From Algoriphagus litoralis (GTDB lineage: Bacteria; Bacteroidota; Bacteroidia; Cytophagales; Cyclobacteriaceae): 64,000 nt of DNA. The notes under the pieces were generated by a model. That model did not search any database, was not told the DNA's origin, and saw only the letters and a list, made by a program, of their open reading frames with translations. The stretch's first letter is position 1. Each line of letters starts with the position of its first letter. The DNA is taken from assembly GCF_003259255.1 (NCBI RefSeq), contig NZ_QGOL01000012.1, forward strand, positions 1-64,000. Reading direction: 5' to 3'. This document shows positions 8,649 through 16,031 of the stretch, piece by piece. The position numbers and the translations under genes were made by a program.

Positions 8649-9128
8649 TCAAATACTGTTTTTAGTGACCTTCGAAATCGCCTCTTGGGTGAATTTCCCC
8701 TTGAGTTCGATGACCATAAGATTCCCATCTTTTTCGTCACCTACCAATATGACTACATCTGATATCAAATTGGATCCTTTAGAAAATACGAGTACTCCGC
8801 TTTTACCTTTTGAGCTTTCCATCAATAGGTCATAGCGTTCCCGATCAAGCCCTTTTTGCAGGGCTTTAAATTCCGCCATTCCTTCGGAGCCATTTGGTAG
8901 CGTGAAGAAATTCAATTTTTCGATTGATTTGGCCACAGTTGCCATATCGTTTTCGTCGATATCAATCTTGAAGCCTTCGGCAAAATTCATAAAGTTCCCC
9001 CCTAATTCGAGTTGGAAGAAATCGTCATTCGATTTGTACTTGTCTTTGAGTGCGGCGACACTTTTGCTCTGTGCGTTTGCAGCAATTGTGCATGCGCAAA
9101 GGCTTAGGATGAAGATGAGTTTTTTCAT
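8649..9128 (-). CDS. DUF4252 domain exported protein (distal copy)
   Basis: A 159-residue secreted protein with a signal peptide (MKKLIFILSLCACTIAANA, cleaved before QSKS). The rest has the features of DUF4252: an N-terminal helix with LKDKYKSNDDFFQLELGG, a central IEKLNFFT/ALQKGLDRERYDLLMES segment, and a C-terminal beta strand pair around LVFSKGSNLISDVVILVGDEKDGNLMVIELKG (quoted here as neighbouring parts). It is the last gene of the minus-strand ECF sigma operon, 30 bases after its paralogue, and probably one of the sigma factor's output genes. Molecular function unknown. Confidence 0.85.
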   Translation of the reverse strand: MKKLIFILSLCACTIAANAQSKSVAALKDKYKSNDDFFQLELGGNFMNFAEGFKIDIDENDMATVAKSIEKLNFFTLPNGSEGMAEFKALQKGLDRERYDLLMESSKGKSGVLVFSKGSNLISDVVILVGDEKDGNLMVIELKGKFTQEAISKVTKNSI

Positions 9129-9158
9129 TTGTACAGGTGGTTTAGTTTTAGATGAATG

Positions 9159-9695
9159 TTATTTTGGTCCTTTGCTTCCCTTTCCATATTGATCCATGCC
9201 GGGGATGTTGGTTTTTTCAGCCAGCATATTCAGATCATCGTAGGTAAAGGCGCCAAGCATGGAGAGTATGGTGAAACTTTTGGATTCGCCGGTGATCATC
9301 ATCAGTTCACGGATCAGGCCGCCTTCTTCACGGACCATAAATTTCACACTGCTGCCTTTTTCTTGGACGTCCATCAGCTCCTCGTACAGGTTTCGGTTGA
9401 GGGTGGACATCGCTTCTTTATATAAAGTCATTCCATCGACTTCATCCGACGACAGGATTCTAATTCCTTTTACTTTGGAGATCAATGACCCAAGTTCCTG
9501 AGCTTCTAGATCTCCGTCTGCATTATTTTTCAGAAAGCCTCCAGCCATCTGCATCATTTTGGGTGAAATGTAGACTCTGGAGAAGCGGTCGTCTTCCATG
9601 TATTTGCTGAAGAAAGTCTGGATCGCATCGTCTTGGGCTGAGGCAGACCAGGTGATTCCCAGTAGGAATAAGATCAGTATGGTTGTTTTTTTCAT
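9159..9695 (-). CDS. DUF4252 domain exported protein (proximal copy)
   Basis: A 178-residue secreted paralogue of the next gene downstream. It has a signal peptide (MKKTTILILFLLGITWSASA), then DDAIQTFFSKYMEDDRFSRVYISPKM, the LISKVKGIRILS strand, a central helix with LNRNLYEELMDV, and the strand pair KFMVREEGGLIREL / MMITGESKSFTILSMLG. Its ATG overlaps the end of the anti-sigma candidate by four bases (9692-9695), so it is translated from the same message. The tail is Gly/Lys-rich. DUF4252 genes often occur in pairs next to ECF sigma genes in Bacteroidota; what they do is not known. Confidence 0.85.
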   Translation of the reverse strand: MKKTTILILFLLGITWSASAQDDAIQTFFSKYMEDDRFSRVYISPKMMQMAGGFLKNNADGDLEAQELGSLISKVKGIRILSSDEVDGMTLYKEAMSTLNRNLYEELMDVQEKGSSVKFMVREEGGLIRELMMITGESKSFTILSMLGAFTYDDLNMLAEKTNIPGMDQYGKGSKGPK

Positions 9696-10126
9696 TTTGA
9701 ATTTGGTTCTTCCAGCTGAAACAGCTGGTTGGGTGTGTTTAAGTATTTTAGATCATTCAAAGGCATCAACTGGTCCTGGCCCTTGGAAATATTGGATTGG
9801 ATCAAAGAAAATGCTTGCATAACTTCTTCATATGCTGCTCGTTCTGCTTGATTTTGCTCATAAACTCTCCATCCCCAAAAACTTCCTGCCAGAATCGTGA
9901 CTGATGCCGCCCAACTGATCCAAGAGGTATTTAACTTTCTTGTTTGGGTGTTTGGCAGCTTCAAACTTTTCGGCTCTTCAGCTTTGAATTGATTCAGAGC
10001 TTTGAAGAGATTCTTTTCCTTTTGATACCCTTCGGATTCTAGGATCAATTTCCGAAGCTCAATTTCCTCACTTTGGGAAGTTTCAGCTGCCCAATATTTC
10101 TCCAACAGTTCTTCGATACGTGTCAT
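9692..10126 (-). CDS. Single-pass membrane protein, candidate anti-sigma factor
   Basis: A 144-residue protein with a cytoplasmic helical N-terminus (RIEELLEKYWAAETSQSEEIELRK), one membrane helix at about residues 69-87 (WISWAASVTILAGSFWGW), and a short outer part. The N-terminal LLEKYW...ET pattern is common in Bacteroidota proteins encoded directly after ECF sigma genes. There is no zinc-binding HxxxCxxC motif. It overlaps the sigma gene by four bases upstream and the first DUF4252 gene by four bases downstream. Position, topology and coupling suggest it holds the sigma factor at the membrane; the sequence alone does not prove it. Confidence 0.72.
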   Translation of the reverse strand: MTRIEELLEKYWAAETSQSEEIELRKLILESEGYQKEKNLFKALNQFKAEEPKSLKLPNTQTRKLNTSWISWAASVTILAGSFWGWRVYEQNQAERAAYEEVMQAFSLIQSNISKGQDQLMPLNDLKYLNTPNQLFQLEEPNSK

Positions 10127-10617
10127 GATCTGGTAATACCTTGGTTGATTAATTTTTCGCGCAGCGTTTTTCTGGCCCGGTGCAGATTCACCTTGACCTG
10201 CTCCAGACTGATTTCCATTTGTGTGGAAATTTCCTCGTAGCTCATTTCCTCCACTTCCCTGAGATGAAAGATCTCCCGTTGCTTTTCTGGAAGATTGGCT
10301 ACCAAACCGAAGATGATCCGCTGTGATTCGTTCGATTCCAGCTCACTTGAAGCTTCGGTCACTAGCTCATTCATTTCCTCCAGCCCATCCAAGCGGTGAT
10401 TTTTCCGATGATGCATTAGCACTTCATTTTTGAGGCTTTTGATCATCCATCCCGTGAGATTGGGGTGAGACTGGAGTTCCTTCTGACGCTCCACTGATTT
10501 TTCGAAGACATTCTGCAATACATCCTCGGCCAAGGATCGATCCTTGATCCAAAGAAAGACCAGCCGAAATAGCTTGCCTCGCATTGGCCAGATATGCGTC
10601 TCGAAAAATGAATTCAT
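10123..10617 (-). CDS. ECF-type RNA polymerase sigma factor
   Basis: A 164-residue sigma-70 family factor of the extracytoplasmic function group. Region 2 is at residues 1-65 (FRLVFLWIKDRSLAEDVLQNVF, a typical region 2.2-2.3). Region 4 is at 105-160 (LPEKQREIFHLREVEEMSYEEIS, then the helix-turn-helix EISLEQVKVNLHRARKTL). No region 1.1 or 3 is present. It is the first gene of a four-gene operon with overlapping start and stop codons; the probable regulator is the membrane protein next in line. I found no clear TAnnTTTG promoter upstream, which would fit expression from its own ECF-type promoter. Confidence 0.93.
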   Translation of the reverse strand: MNSFFETHIWPMRGKLFRLVFLWIKDRSLAEDVLQNVFEKSVERQKELQSHPNLTGWMIKSLKNEVLMHHRKNHRLDGLEEMNELVTEASSELESNESQRIIFGLVANLPEKQREIFHLREVEEMSYEEISTQMEISLEQVKVNLHRARKTLREKLINQGITRS

Positions 10618-10863
10618 TTAAGAAGGTGATGCAGTTGGAGCAGAAAAGTTACAAGCTCAGTTAAAAAAATGAAGATTTTATTTTAGAAGCTGAAAACTGA
10701 TCGCAAACCAAAGAGTTGAGGTAATGATTCCAGTCAAAACTTGACCAGTACTTGCATAGATTCAGTATAAATTTCTTTTCAAGATAGTATGCATGCAGAC
10801 TATTTTATATTTTGCATGGATGATTATTCCGGCATTTTATCGAGGAAGTTCTGAGAAAAGGGC
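10618..10863. other. Intergenic region upstream of the ECF sigma operon
   Basis: About 245 AT-rich bases between the sigma gene and the tRNA-Phe terminator. I see no gene and no standard promoter box. An ECF-specific promoter is expected here for the minus strand but I cannot define it. Confidence 0.4.
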
Positions 10864-10893
10864 AAAAAAAATCCCGATCCGTGAGGATCGGGA
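10864..10893 (-). terminator. Terminator of tRNA-Phe
   Basis: Nine-base perfect stem TCCCGATCC / GGATCGGGA (10872-10880, 10885-10893) with a GTGA loop. On the minus strand it is followed by eight T, four bases after the tRNA 3' end. Confidence 0.9.
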
Positions 10894-10896
10894 GGG

Positions 10897-10969
10897 TGGT
10901 GATAAGTGGACTCGAACCACCGACTCACGGATTTTCAGTCCGATGCTCTACCAACTGAGCTATATCACC
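10897..10969 (-). tRNA. tRNA-Phe (anticodon GAA)
   Basis: A 73-base cloverleaf on the minus strand. The acceptor stem is GGTGATA / TATCACC with discriminator A; the D-arm is GCTC...GAGC; the anticodon loop CTGAAAA carries GAA; the T-arm has GTGG TTCGAGT CCAC. The outermost anticodon-stem pair is a T-T mismatch, while the other four pairs are sound. CCA is not encoded (the next bases are CCC), so it must be added afterwards. It is a single-gene transcript with its own promoter and terminator. Confidence 0.96.
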
Positions 10970-10985
10970 GACTCGTAAAGTGATG

Positions 10986-11016
10986 CAAAGGTAGAAATTT
11001 GACCTTTTGATACAAA
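10986..11016 (-). promoter_or_regulatory. Promoter of tRNA-Phe
   Basis: Minus strand TTTG (11013-11016), 19 bases, TACCTTTG (10986-10993): a perfect Bacteroidota consensus, 16 bases before the mature tRNA 5' end. Confidence 0.9.
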
Positions 11017-11071
11017 CGCTTTTTAGAAAAAATAAACCCAAATAAACGAAAAACAAGCTAATCTGATCACT

Positions 11072-12406
11072 ATGAGCATTTTACCGCAACTCGTATTTGT
11101 CCTTATTTTAGGCGCTGCGGGGTATATCTTGAGTAAAAGGATCAAATTCCTACGAAGGAATATCCTTTTGGGGAAAAAGGAAGCTAGAAATGACCAACCC
11201 GAAATCCGCTGGAAGACCATGACACTGGTGGCATTCGGCCAGCAAAAAATGTTTGCCCGTCCAATTCCCGCTTTTCTCCACTTATTGATCTATGTGGGTT
11301 TTTTGGTGATCAATCTGGAAGTACTGGAATTTGTTTTGGACGGGATACTGGGTACACATCGCTTATTTGCTCCCTTCCTAGGTGGGTTATATACCACCGC
11401 AATCAATATGTTTGAGTTTTTGGCAGTGGCAGTGCTGGTTTCCTGTGTGGCATTCTTGATTCGTAGAAATGTCATGAAGGTCGAACGGTTCACCAAGCCT
11501 GAGCTGAAAGGCTGGCCGGGTCTTGATGCGAATTTGATTTTGGTGATCGAGATCATTTTGATGTTTGCTATCCTGACCATGAATGCAACAGATCAGCTTT
11601 TGGCTGCAAGGGGAGACGAGCATTATTTAGCATTGGGAACGCTATTTTTCAGCAGCTTGATTCAGCCGATTTTCCAAGGTTTATCAGACGGAGCTTTGAT
11701 CCTTGTTGAGCGATTTGCTTGGTGGTTTCACATTGTTGGTATTTTAGCTTTTGCTATTTATGTGACTTATTCCAAGCATTTGCATATCTTTTTAGCTTTC
11801 CCCAATACTTGGTATTCCAATCTCAAGGCCAAAGGAGAAATGCAAAATATGCCTGAAGTGACCAATGAGGTAAATATGATGCTGGGAATCCCAGTGGAAA
11901 ATCCCGCCGAACCTCCAGCTGAAATCGGTCGATTCGGGGCCAAAGATGTCAATGACCTCAGCTGGATCAATGTCTTGAATGCCTATTCCTGTACCGAATG
12001 TGGTCGCTGTACCGCTGAATGTCCTGCAAACTTGACCGGAAAGAAGCTTTCACCACGTAAGATCATGATGGATGTGCGAGATAGGGCCGAAGAAGTCGGA
12101 AAAAGTCTGGATACTGGAGGACCTGGTTTCGAAGATGGAAAGTCGCTTCTTGGCGATTATATCACCAAAGAAGAGCTCAATGCCTGCACCAGCTGCAACG
12201 CTTGTGTAGAAGCTTGTCCGGTGAATATCGATCCTTTGTCCATCATTCTTCAGATGCGTCGCTACGTCGCCATGGAAGAATCCGGTACGCCTGCGCAGTG
12301 GAATGCGATGTTCCAAAATATGGAAACAAGCTTTTCTCCATGGAAATTTAGTCCAACTGATCGCTTCAACTGGGCGGAAAAGGTCAAGGAGGAGAGTGAT
12401 CAGTAA
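11072..12406 (+). CDS. Membrane-bound (4Fe-4S) electron-transfer protein
   Basis: A 444-residue protein of the DsrM/HdrE plus ferredoxin kind. The N-terminal half has about five membrane helices, with His residues spaced as in b-type haem NarI-like domains (PAFLHLLIYVGF; WWFHIVGILA; YSKHLHIFLAFPNTWY). The soluble C-terminal part holds two 4Fe-4S motifs, C307-x2-C310-x2-C313-x3-C317-P and C372-x2-C375-x2-C378-x3-C382-P. It probably passes electrons between the quinone pool and the cysteine-rich partner encoded next. Such pairs are widespread in Bacteroidota, but the physiological donor and acceptor are unclear. It starts about 100 bases from the tRNA promoter, in the opposite direction. Confidence 0.88.
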   Translation: MSILPQLVFVLILGAAGYILSKRIKFLRRNILLGKKEARNDQPEIRWKTMTLVAFGQQKMFARPIPAFLHLLIYVGFLVINLEVLEFVLDGILGTHRLFAPFLGGLYTTAINMFEFLAVAVLVSCVAFLIRRNVMKVERFTKPELKGWPGLDANLILVIEIILMFAILTMNATDQLLAARGDEHYLALGTLFFSSLIQPIFQGLSDGALILVERFAWWFHIVGILAFAIYVTYSKHLHIFLAFPNTWYSNLKAKGEMQNMPEVTNEVNMMLGIPVENPAEPPAEIGRFGAKDVNDLSWINVLNAYSCTECGRCTAECPANLTGKKLSPRKIMMDVRDRAEEVGKSLDTGGPGFEDGKSLLGDYITKEELNACTSCNACVEACPVNIDPLSIILQMRRYVAMEESGTPAQWNAMFQNMETSFSPWKFSPTDRFNWAEKVKEESDQ

Positions 12407-12428
12407 TCAGTATTCAGTTTTCAATTGA
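12401..12428 (+). repeat. Heptamer minisatellite after the Fe-S gene
   Basis: Four units of seven bases in register, starting in the last sense codon: CAGTAAT, CAGTATT, CAGTTTT, CAATTGA. The stop codon is part of the first unit. A related array follows another gene at 38284-38310 on the minus strand. Confidence 0.6.
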
Positions 12429-12560
12429 TTTTGGCTGAATAGTCGTAATTAAAATTAAGTTTAGAACGAGCAGTTAAAAAGTGTCGAGTTCAAAAAGTAA
12501 AATGACTTCAACTCTGATAAAGCCCTCGTAAATCGTAATTCTTAAATTAAAAATCCCAAG

Positions 12561-13352
12561 ATGTCTACATATAAAGTCCCAACTATGGCCGAAATGGCCG
12601 CAAACAGCCAAGCTCCTGAAGTGCTTTTTTGGGTGGGTTGCGCTGGTTCTTTTGACGAGCGATACAAAGCCGTAACCCAGGCCTTTGTGAAAATATTGAA
12701 TAAAGTAGGTGTGAGTTTCGCAGTACTTGGTCCAGAAGAAGCCTGCACCGGAGATCCAGCAAGAAGAGCAGGAAACGAATTCCTTTTCCAAATGCAGGCG
12801 GTCGCAAACATTCAGGTGATGAACGCCTACGAAGTGAAAAAGGTCGTAACCGCCTGTCCACATTGCTTCAATACCATCAAAAATGAATATCCTGCTTTGG
12901 GAGGAAACTATGAAGTGATTCACCACTCTCAATTTCTCCAGCAACTGATCAATGAAGGTAAAGTCCGCCTTCAAGGTGGTGGGGAGTTCAAGGGGAAAAA
13001 GATCACGTTTCACGATTCCTGCTACCTCGGTAGGGCAAATAATGTCTATGAAGCTCCCCGTGAGGTAATCAAAGCCTTGGATGTAGAGTTGGTAGAGATG
13101 AAACGTTGCAAGACCAAAGGACTTTGCTGTGGCGCCGGTGGGGCTCAAATGTTCAAAGAGCCTGAGCCGGGCAAAAAAGACATCAATATCGAGCGAACTG
13201 AAGAAGCTTTAGCAACAGGTGCAAGTGCGATTGCAGTAGGCTGCCCATTTTGCCTGACCATGATGACTGATGGAGTGAAAAATCAAAATCGCGAAGCCGA
13301 TGTCAAAGTATATGATTTGGCGGAAATGATCGCCAAAGACATGGGGATATAA
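12561..13352 (+). CDS. Cysteine-rich (CCG domain) Fe-S oxidoreductase subunit
   Basis: A 263-residue soluble protein with two CCG domains, as in heterodisulfide reductase subunit HdrD/HdrB, LutA and GlpC. Domain 1 starts at FWVGCAGSFDERYKAV and ends with TACPHCFNTIKNEYP. Domain 2 starts at FHDSCYLGRANNVYEAP and ends with CKTKGLCCGAGGAQMF. A further VGCPFCLTMM lies near the end. CCG domains bind an unusual 4Fe-4S centre that handles disulfides or similar two-electron chemistry. It follows the membrane Fe-S protein by 154 bases with no terminator between, and both end at a shared terminator, so they form one membrane electron-transfer unit. The substrate is unknown. Confidence 0.88.
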   Translation: MSTYKVPTMAEMAANSQAPEVLFWVGCAGSFDERYKAVTQAFVKILNKVGVSFAVLGPEEACTGDPARRAGNEFLFQMQAVANIQVMNAYEVKKVVTACPHCFNTIKNEYPALGGNYEVIHHSQFLQQLINEGKVRLQGGGEFKGKKITFHDSCYLGRANNVYEAPREVIKALDVELVEMKRCKTKGLCCGAGGAQMFKEPEPGKKDINIERTEEALATGASAIAVGCPFCLTMMTDGVKNQNREADVKVYDLAEMIAKDMGI

Positions 13353-13373
13353 TTTCCAAATTTGAATCAATTG

Positions 13374-13410
13374 AACCCTTTTTGCCGTTATGCAGAAAGG
13401 GTTTTTATTT
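13374..13410 (+). terminator. Terminator of the Fe-S module
   Basis: Stem AACCCTTT / AAAGGGTT (13374-13381, 13396-13403) followed by TTTATTTG. An ATG at 13390 falls inside the hairpin loop, which rules it out as the start of the next gene. Confidence 0.82.
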
Positions 13411-13428
13411 GTGTTTAAAACAATCCGT

Positions 13429-13917
13429 ATGTACCTTCCTTTTGATCAAATGCCAGATTATTCCCGGGTTTGGGTATATCAGGCAGACCAAAAACTTTCT
13501 GAATCAGACGAGAAACTGATCCGCAATCGAATGAGGAGTTTTTGCGAAAGCTGGAATACCCACGGAAATCTGATGCCGACATCCTTTGAAATAGTCGATG
13601 AGCAGATTTTGATTTTGGCAGTCGATGAAAGTAATCTTGGCGCAAGTGGTTGTTCGATTGATAGTTCCGTCCGAACTCTTCGTGAGTTGGAAAGCCAATT
13701 GAACATCAATCTGACTGATCAAGGTAAAATTAGCCTGAAGAGACCAACTGGAGAGCTGCAAGTGATCGCGGCTTTGGGAGTGAAATCCAAGGTAACATCA
13801 GGTCAAATAGATCAGGAGACTGAAGTGATAAACCCGATGATCCGAGTCAAAGCCGATCTTCAAAATCTCTGGCAGCCCGTCCGAAATAGTTGGCTTAACA
13901 AGTATTTTCCAAATTAA
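13429..13917 (+). CDS. Conserved Bacteroidota protein of unknown function
   Basis: A 162-residue soluble protein starting MYLPFDQMPDYSRVWVYQAD. It has a Cys-containing midpart (NLGASGCSIDSSVRTLRELESQ) and an alpha/beta look, with no signal peptide. Relatives are often labelled ABC transporter ATPase, but no Walker A, Walker B or ABC signature is present, so I reject that name. I chose 13429 over the ATG at 13390 because the earlier one lies inside the upstream terminator hairpin. It ends 37 bases before the OmpA-family gene and could share its transcript. Confidence 0.78.
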   Translation: MYLPFDQMPDYSRVWVYQADQKLSESDEKLIRNRMRSFCESWNTHGNLMPTSFEIVDEQILILAVDESNLGASGCSIDSSVRTLRELESQLNINLTDQGKISLKRPTGELQVIAALGVKSKVTSGQIDQETEVINPMIRVKADLQNLWQPVRNSWLNKYFPN

Positions 13918-13954
13918 TTAGTAATATTCAGCATTGACCGACAATCACTTATCG

Positions 13955-15886
13955 ATGAACAAGTATTTTTTATGGATTTGTACTTTGGTTCTTTTAGCCT
14001 TCACAAGCTGCAAGAGCCTTCAGGAAAAAGGGAATGATCAGTTCCTCTCGGGACAATATCAGTATGCGATCAATACCTTTTCTCAGATTTTAGATCAAGA
14101 CTCTTCTAACCTTGAGGCAAATCAGGTGATCGCCGAGAGTTATAGACTTTCTAATAGAATTGAAAAATCAGCTCCATACTACCGGCAGTTAGTTGAGAAG
14201 GAGCCAAGTTTCAACAACTACTTCTTTTTGGGACAAAGTCTAAAAGCCCAGCAAAAAAATGTGGAAGCCAAGGAAGCCTTTGAGAAAGCAAAGGCCTATA
14301 CTTCTGATGAAGCACTTTTGGCAAGAAATCAGCGGGAAATTGAAGCCATCAAACTGGCCGAAGGAATTGAAGATTATTGGCCCAACCATGTTTTGGTCAA
14401 TTACAAAGAATTGAATACGCCCGGGGCTGATTTTTCCCCAGTATTGAGTGAGGACTTTCTTTACTTTACTTCAGGTAGGCAGGCTAGTATTTATCCCGCG
14501 ACTGGCACACCGTATTTAAAGCTTTTTCGTGCAAGAGCTGATGGGCTAAAAGTGGATGTGGGAGCAGTCCAACCATTACCAGAATTTCGAAATGAGGAAG
14601 GCCTAAATCAAGGTTCCATTGCTATCAGTCCGGATGGAAACACCATCATTTATTCCCGAGGAAATTCGACTTCACCAAAAGATTACCCGGAGACAACATT
14701 GTTTGCCTCTTATTTCAGAGGTGCAGGTTTTACGCAGCCTATCTGGATGCCGGTCAATGAAGATGAGACTTGGTGGAATTCCACACCGGCCTTTAGTCCA
14801 GATGGAGATGAGCTTTATTTCGCATCCAACAGACCAGGAGGTTATGGAGGAATTGACATTTGGAAAGCAACTCGACTAGCCAACAGTGATTTCGGAAATG
14901 CGGTAAATCTAGGCCCGACAATCAATACCCCAGGAAATGAAATGTTTCCCAGAATGACTCCTGATGGCAAGTTCTTTTTCTCCTCTGATGGCCATCCGGG
15001 ATATGGGAAATTAGATTTGTTTGTAGCTGAAAAAGACGAATCAGGCAATCAAGTGATCCGAAACCTTGGCGAAAATTTTAATAGTAAAGACGATGATTTC
15101 GGAATTTTCTTTACTGAATATCCAAAGGCCGGATTTATCTCTTCCAACCGTGAAGGTGGAGTTGGGGACGATGACATCTACTTCTTTGAAGACAAAACTC
15201 CTAAGCCAAAAATCGTCAATGTATTGCTTAACGTCTACACAAAAGAAGCGAAAGGCGACGGGTCAGAAGCAGTTTTGCCGCAGACTCGTGTGGTGCTTTA
15301 CGGATCTGATAACAAGCAACAGGGCGGAGATTTCTCCAATACCAACGGTCGCGTGAGATTCACAATGACACCTGATTCGGATTACACGATCATCGCATCC
15401 AAAGGAGGCTATTTCTCCAAGTCCATACCTTACACCACTAAGGGGAAAACTCCTGATCCTGCTACCTTGATCCAGGAAGTAACCAATGTCACCTTGGATA
15501 CCACCATTGTATTGGATCAATTGATTTTAGAAAAATCGATTGTACTTGAGAATATCTACTACGATTTGGATAAGGCTGAGATCCGTGCAGATGCTGCAGT
15601 TGAATTGGATAAATTGGTGAAGATTTTGGCCGATAACCCTGCGATTCGCATCGAACTGAGTTCACATACAGATTCCAGGTCCAGTGATTCGTATAATCAA
15701 GACCTATCCCAACGAAGAGCTCAATCCGCAGTGGATTACATTGTCTCCAAAGGTATCGCAGCCGATCGATTGGTGGCAAAAGGATATGGAGAAAGTCAAT
15801 TGATCATCAAAGACGCACAAACCGAGGAAGAGCATCAGGTCAACAGACGTACCGAGTTTAAAGTGATCGAGATTCGGGAGGATTGA
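13955..15886 (+). CDS. OmpA-family lipoprotein with TPR and beta-propeller, PorE-like
   Basis: A 643-residue outer-membrane lipoprotein. The signal MNKYFLWICTLVLLAFTSC gives a lipidated Cys19. In order follow TPR repeats (about 25-135), a PD40/WD40-like propeller (about 150-400; repeats such as AFSPDGDELYFASNRPGGYGGIDIW cut short here), a carboxypeptidase-regulatory-like fold (about 410-515), and a C-terminal OmpA peptidoglycan-binding domain (about 525-643, with IYYDLDKAEIR and LSSHTDSRSSD). This is the layout of PorE of Porphyromonas, which ties the type IX secretion system to peptidoglycan. Cytophagales often have several such paralogues, so PorE identity is likely but not certain. The ATG at 13955 was preferred over a TTG 21 bases earlier because the signal peptide starts there. 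Confidence 0.85.
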   Translation: MNKYFLWICTLVLLAFTSCKSLQEKGNDQFLSGQYQYAINTFSQILDQDSSNLEANQVIAESYRLSNRIEKSAPYYRQLVEKEPSFNNYFFLGQSLKAQQKNVEAKEAFEKAKAYTSDEALLARNQREIEAIKLAEGIEDYWPNHVLVNYKELNTPGADFSPVLSEDFLYFTSGRQASIYPATGTPYLKLFRARADGLKVDVGAVQPLPEFRNEEGLNQGSIAISPDGNTIIYSRGNSTSPKDYPETTLFASYFRGAGFTQPIWMPVNEDETWWNSTPAFSPDGDELYFASNRPGGYGGIDIWKATRLANSDFGNAVNLGPTINTPGNEMFPRMTPDGKFFFSSDGHPGYGKLDLFVAEKDESGNQVIRNLGENFNSKDDDFGIFFTEYPKAGFISSNREGGVGDDDIYFFEDKTPKPKIVNVLLNVYTKEAKGDGSEAVLPQTRVVLYGSDNKQQGGDFSNTNGRVRFTMTPDSDYTIIASKGGYFSKSIPYTTKGKTPDPATLIQEVTNVTLDTTIVLDQLILEKSIVLENIYYDLDKAEIRADAAVELDKLVKILADNPAIRIELSSHTDSRSSDSYNQDLSQRRAQSAVDYIVSKGIAADRLVAKGYGESQLIIKDAQTEEEHQVNRRTEFKVIEIRED

Positions 15887-15910
15887 GCTTCCTGATTTAG
15901 AAATAGCAAA

Positions 15911-15945
15911 AAAGCCTGTCTTGATTTATTCGAGACAGGCTTTTT
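15911..15945 (+). terminator. Terminator of the PorE-like gene
   Basis: Stem GCCTGTCT / AGACAGGC (15914-15921, 15933-15940) followed by TTTTT. Confidence 0.9.
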
Positions 15946-15978
15946 CGGTTTAAGATGGACGCTTTTCCCTTTAAGACA

Positions 15979-16010
15979 CAAAAAAAGTCCGAATCAACGA
16001 CCCGGACTTT
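15979..16010 (-). terminator. Terminator of dnaN
   Basis: Stem AAAGTCCG / CGGACTTT (15984-15991, 16003-16010). On the minus strand a T-run of six or more follows. It lies 22 bases beyond the dnaN stop. Confidence 0.85.
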
Positions 16011-16031
16011 AGTTTATGGTTTTGGTTAAGG

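Noticed and set aside
10793-10978. Open frame of 61 codons across the tRNA-Phe gene
   Set aside because: It runs through a complete tRNA and its terminator on the other strand and has no protein-like pattern.
12474-13148. A 224-codon minus-strand frame opposite the CCG-domain gene
   Set aside because: It is antisense to a gene with clear motifs; the composition is rich in His, Cys and Phe, as expected for a shadow frame.
13429-13917. The label ABC transporter ATPase that relatives of this protein often bear
   Set aside because: No Walker A, Walker B or LSGGQ-like motif is present in 162 residues.
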